Assembly (NCBI GenBank): GCA_035290065.1
Contig: DATDVD010000109.1
Coordinates: 1-14,274 of the forward strand
Origin: DATDVD01 sp035290065
GTDB taxonomy: Bacteria; Pseudomonadota; Gammaproteobacteria; Coxiellales; Coxiellaceae
Direction: 5' to 3'
Length of the DNA: 14,274 nucleotides
The notes under the pieces were generated by a model. It had not been told where the DNA came from. It ran no database searches and saw only the letters and a program-made list of their open reading frames with translations. The translations under genes and the position numbers were made by a program. Positions 13,266-14,274 of the stretch are shown one piece after another; position 1 is the stretch's first letter; every line of letters starts with the position of its first letter.

Positions 13266-14274
13266 TTAAGGGCGGGCGCCAAATAAAGCTCTAACGATTG
13301 GATCACGAGGAGGTGTGTATGCTCCGCTTCCACCGCCGCCACCGCCGCCACCTCCTCCTCCAGTAGGAAAACGAGGGGGAGAAAAACGCACGCTATCATC
13401 AATGCTGGCTTTAGGCACAGGAACTCCAGCCGCTCCTAACGCTGCTAAGGAAGCTGGACTGCCGCCGGTTGCACTTAGCGCGGCTAGACCGGCTGCTACT
13501 AAACGACGACGGGGAGGACTAGCTAGCCCTCCTTCTTCTCGACTGGTTTGAGCCGTGGCTAGTTTTGCTGCCGCCTCATGACGGGCAGCCCGTCTACTGG
13601 CTGCCGCTTCCGCAGAAGCGGCGAGGATAGGGCTGTCTGGGCATTCCCCACTGGCTATTAACCTAGCCAATGCTACGGCGGCACGGCTGTCCGGGGTTGA
13701 TCGGGCAGGGGTTTTACTGTCGTCGGGGGGAGGTAAGTAGCGGTGTATCTCAGCCTCTTCTTCGAGTGTTAATATAACGGGTTCGAGTTCTGCGATGTTA
13801 ATGCCCGTACGGTCGAAGACAAAACTTTGGCTGGCTTTATCCGTCAATTGGAGCGCATTAACTAATGCGCGCAAATATTCTTTGGCTACCGCTAAAAAGG
13901 CTTTTACGTGATCGGGTCTAGAGGGAGTGGGTTTGGCCCCTGAAGCTCTGGCTTTAGGGGTGCGGCTTTGGTAATGTTTTTCTATGCTAGTAATAAGCTT
14001 ACTCAAGGCATTATAAACTTGAACGCCTTTTACCCCGTGTCCTTGGGCTCCTTCGCCGGTAATAGGGTTGGCTATTGGCTGGCCCAACGCTTCTCGACGA
14101 AGAGTGCCTAGTATGCCTACATCGGCACCGGGTCCTATTGTACCGGCACACCGACGCCACTCTAAATAACCAAAACCCGTCTCTCCATAAAATATGGCTA
14201 TGGCTCTGCCTTGCCAATTTTCCCTAAGCGGTAAGCGTAGAATGATGTCTTTTAGAAAATCAGGAGGGGGAACG
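13266..14274 (-). CDS. Ala/Gly-rich protein of unknown function (5' end outside window)
   Basis: The frame is open from the right edge of the window to TAA at 13266, giving 335 visible residues. A TTG at 14087 could be taken as a start, but protein-like sequence continues upstream without a stop (FLKDIILRLPLRENW, AIFYGETGFGYLEWRR), so the true start is beyond the window. The visible N-terminal part (about the first 130 residues) looks folded, with helices at VQVYNALSKLITSIEKHY and VKAFLAVAKEYLRALVNALQL. The second half is Ala-rich helical repeats (AASAEAAASRRAARHEAAAK) and ends with Ser/Pro segments, a run of 11 glycines and VRALFGARP. No membrane segment is seen. It converges on dgkA. The composition recalls the low-complexity tails of the other unknowns here, but I find no clear copy of their shared domain. 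Function unknown. Confidence 0.65.
   Translation of the reverse strand, partial: VPPPDFLKDIILRLPLRENWQGRAIAIFYGETGFGYLEWRRCAGTIGPGADVGILGTLRREALGQPIANPITGEGAQGHGVKGVQVYNALSKLITSIEKHYQSRTPKARASGAKPTPSRPDHVKAFLAVAKEYLRALVNALQLTDKASQSFVFDRTGINIAELEPVILTLEEEAEIHRYLPPPDDSKTPARSTPDSRAAVALARLIASGECPDSPILAASAEAAASRRAARHEAAAKLATAQTSREEGGLASPPRRRLVAAGLAALSATGGSPASLAALGAAGVPVPKASIDDSVRFSPPRFPTGGGGGGGGGGGSGAYTPPRDPIVRALFGARP

Noticed and set aside
13266..14087. Complete 273-residue protein starting at TTG 14087
   Set aside because: The frame stays open with protein-like sequence to the window edge, so this start is internal.

Overview
The gene set suggests an intracellular or amoeba-associated gammaproteobacterium, probably of the Legionellales (Legionella/Coxiella-like). 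This is inferred from the proteins and context; no rRNA or other marker is present. Conserved housekeeping genes (putA, trhO, accA, tilS, dgkA) alternate with unfamiliar proteins. The latter have low-complexity Ala/Pro/Ser/Gly tails, and one has ankyrin-like repeats, which is the usual look of effector-rich genomes in that order.

Layout: (1) 1-3109, minus: putA, cut at its C-terminus by the window edge and lacking the N-terminal DNA-binding domain. (2) 3289-5017: a plus-strand ankyrin-like gene converges on a minus-strand unknown (unknown A); a terminator-like hairpin lies between them. (3) 5052-8012: an MFS transporter (minus) is divergent from trhO (plus), whose 3' end overlaps a convergent ZIP-family metal transporter (minus). 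(4) 8065-10367, minus: an acidic small protein with its own extended -10 promoter, two tandem unknowns (C then B, coupled by an RBS that overlaps a stop codon), and a 51-aa highly charged protein. (5) 10457-13207, plus: accA, tilS and dgkA; tilS and dgkA overlap. (6) 13266-14274, minus: an Ala/Gly-rich unknown open at the right edge.

Two things stand out. Unknowns A, B and C share a ~90-residue domain that I do not recognise, so the window holds a small divergent paralogous family. Second, a family of short palindromic elements (9-bp arms, 2-bp centre, CCGTAG-type flank) occurs as a pair in the accA-tilS gap and as another pair inside the tilS reading frame without breaking it. This resembles the in-frame palindromic elements of Rickettsia. 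A degenerate relative lies upstream of the ankyrin-like gene.

The known genes serve proline catabolism, solute and metal uptake, wobble-uridine and wobble-cytidine modification of tRNA, fatty-acid synthesis and diacylglycerol recycling. They form no single pathway. No tRNA, rRNA, CRISPR array, transposase or phage gene was seen, and no gene-free stretch exceeds 300 bases.
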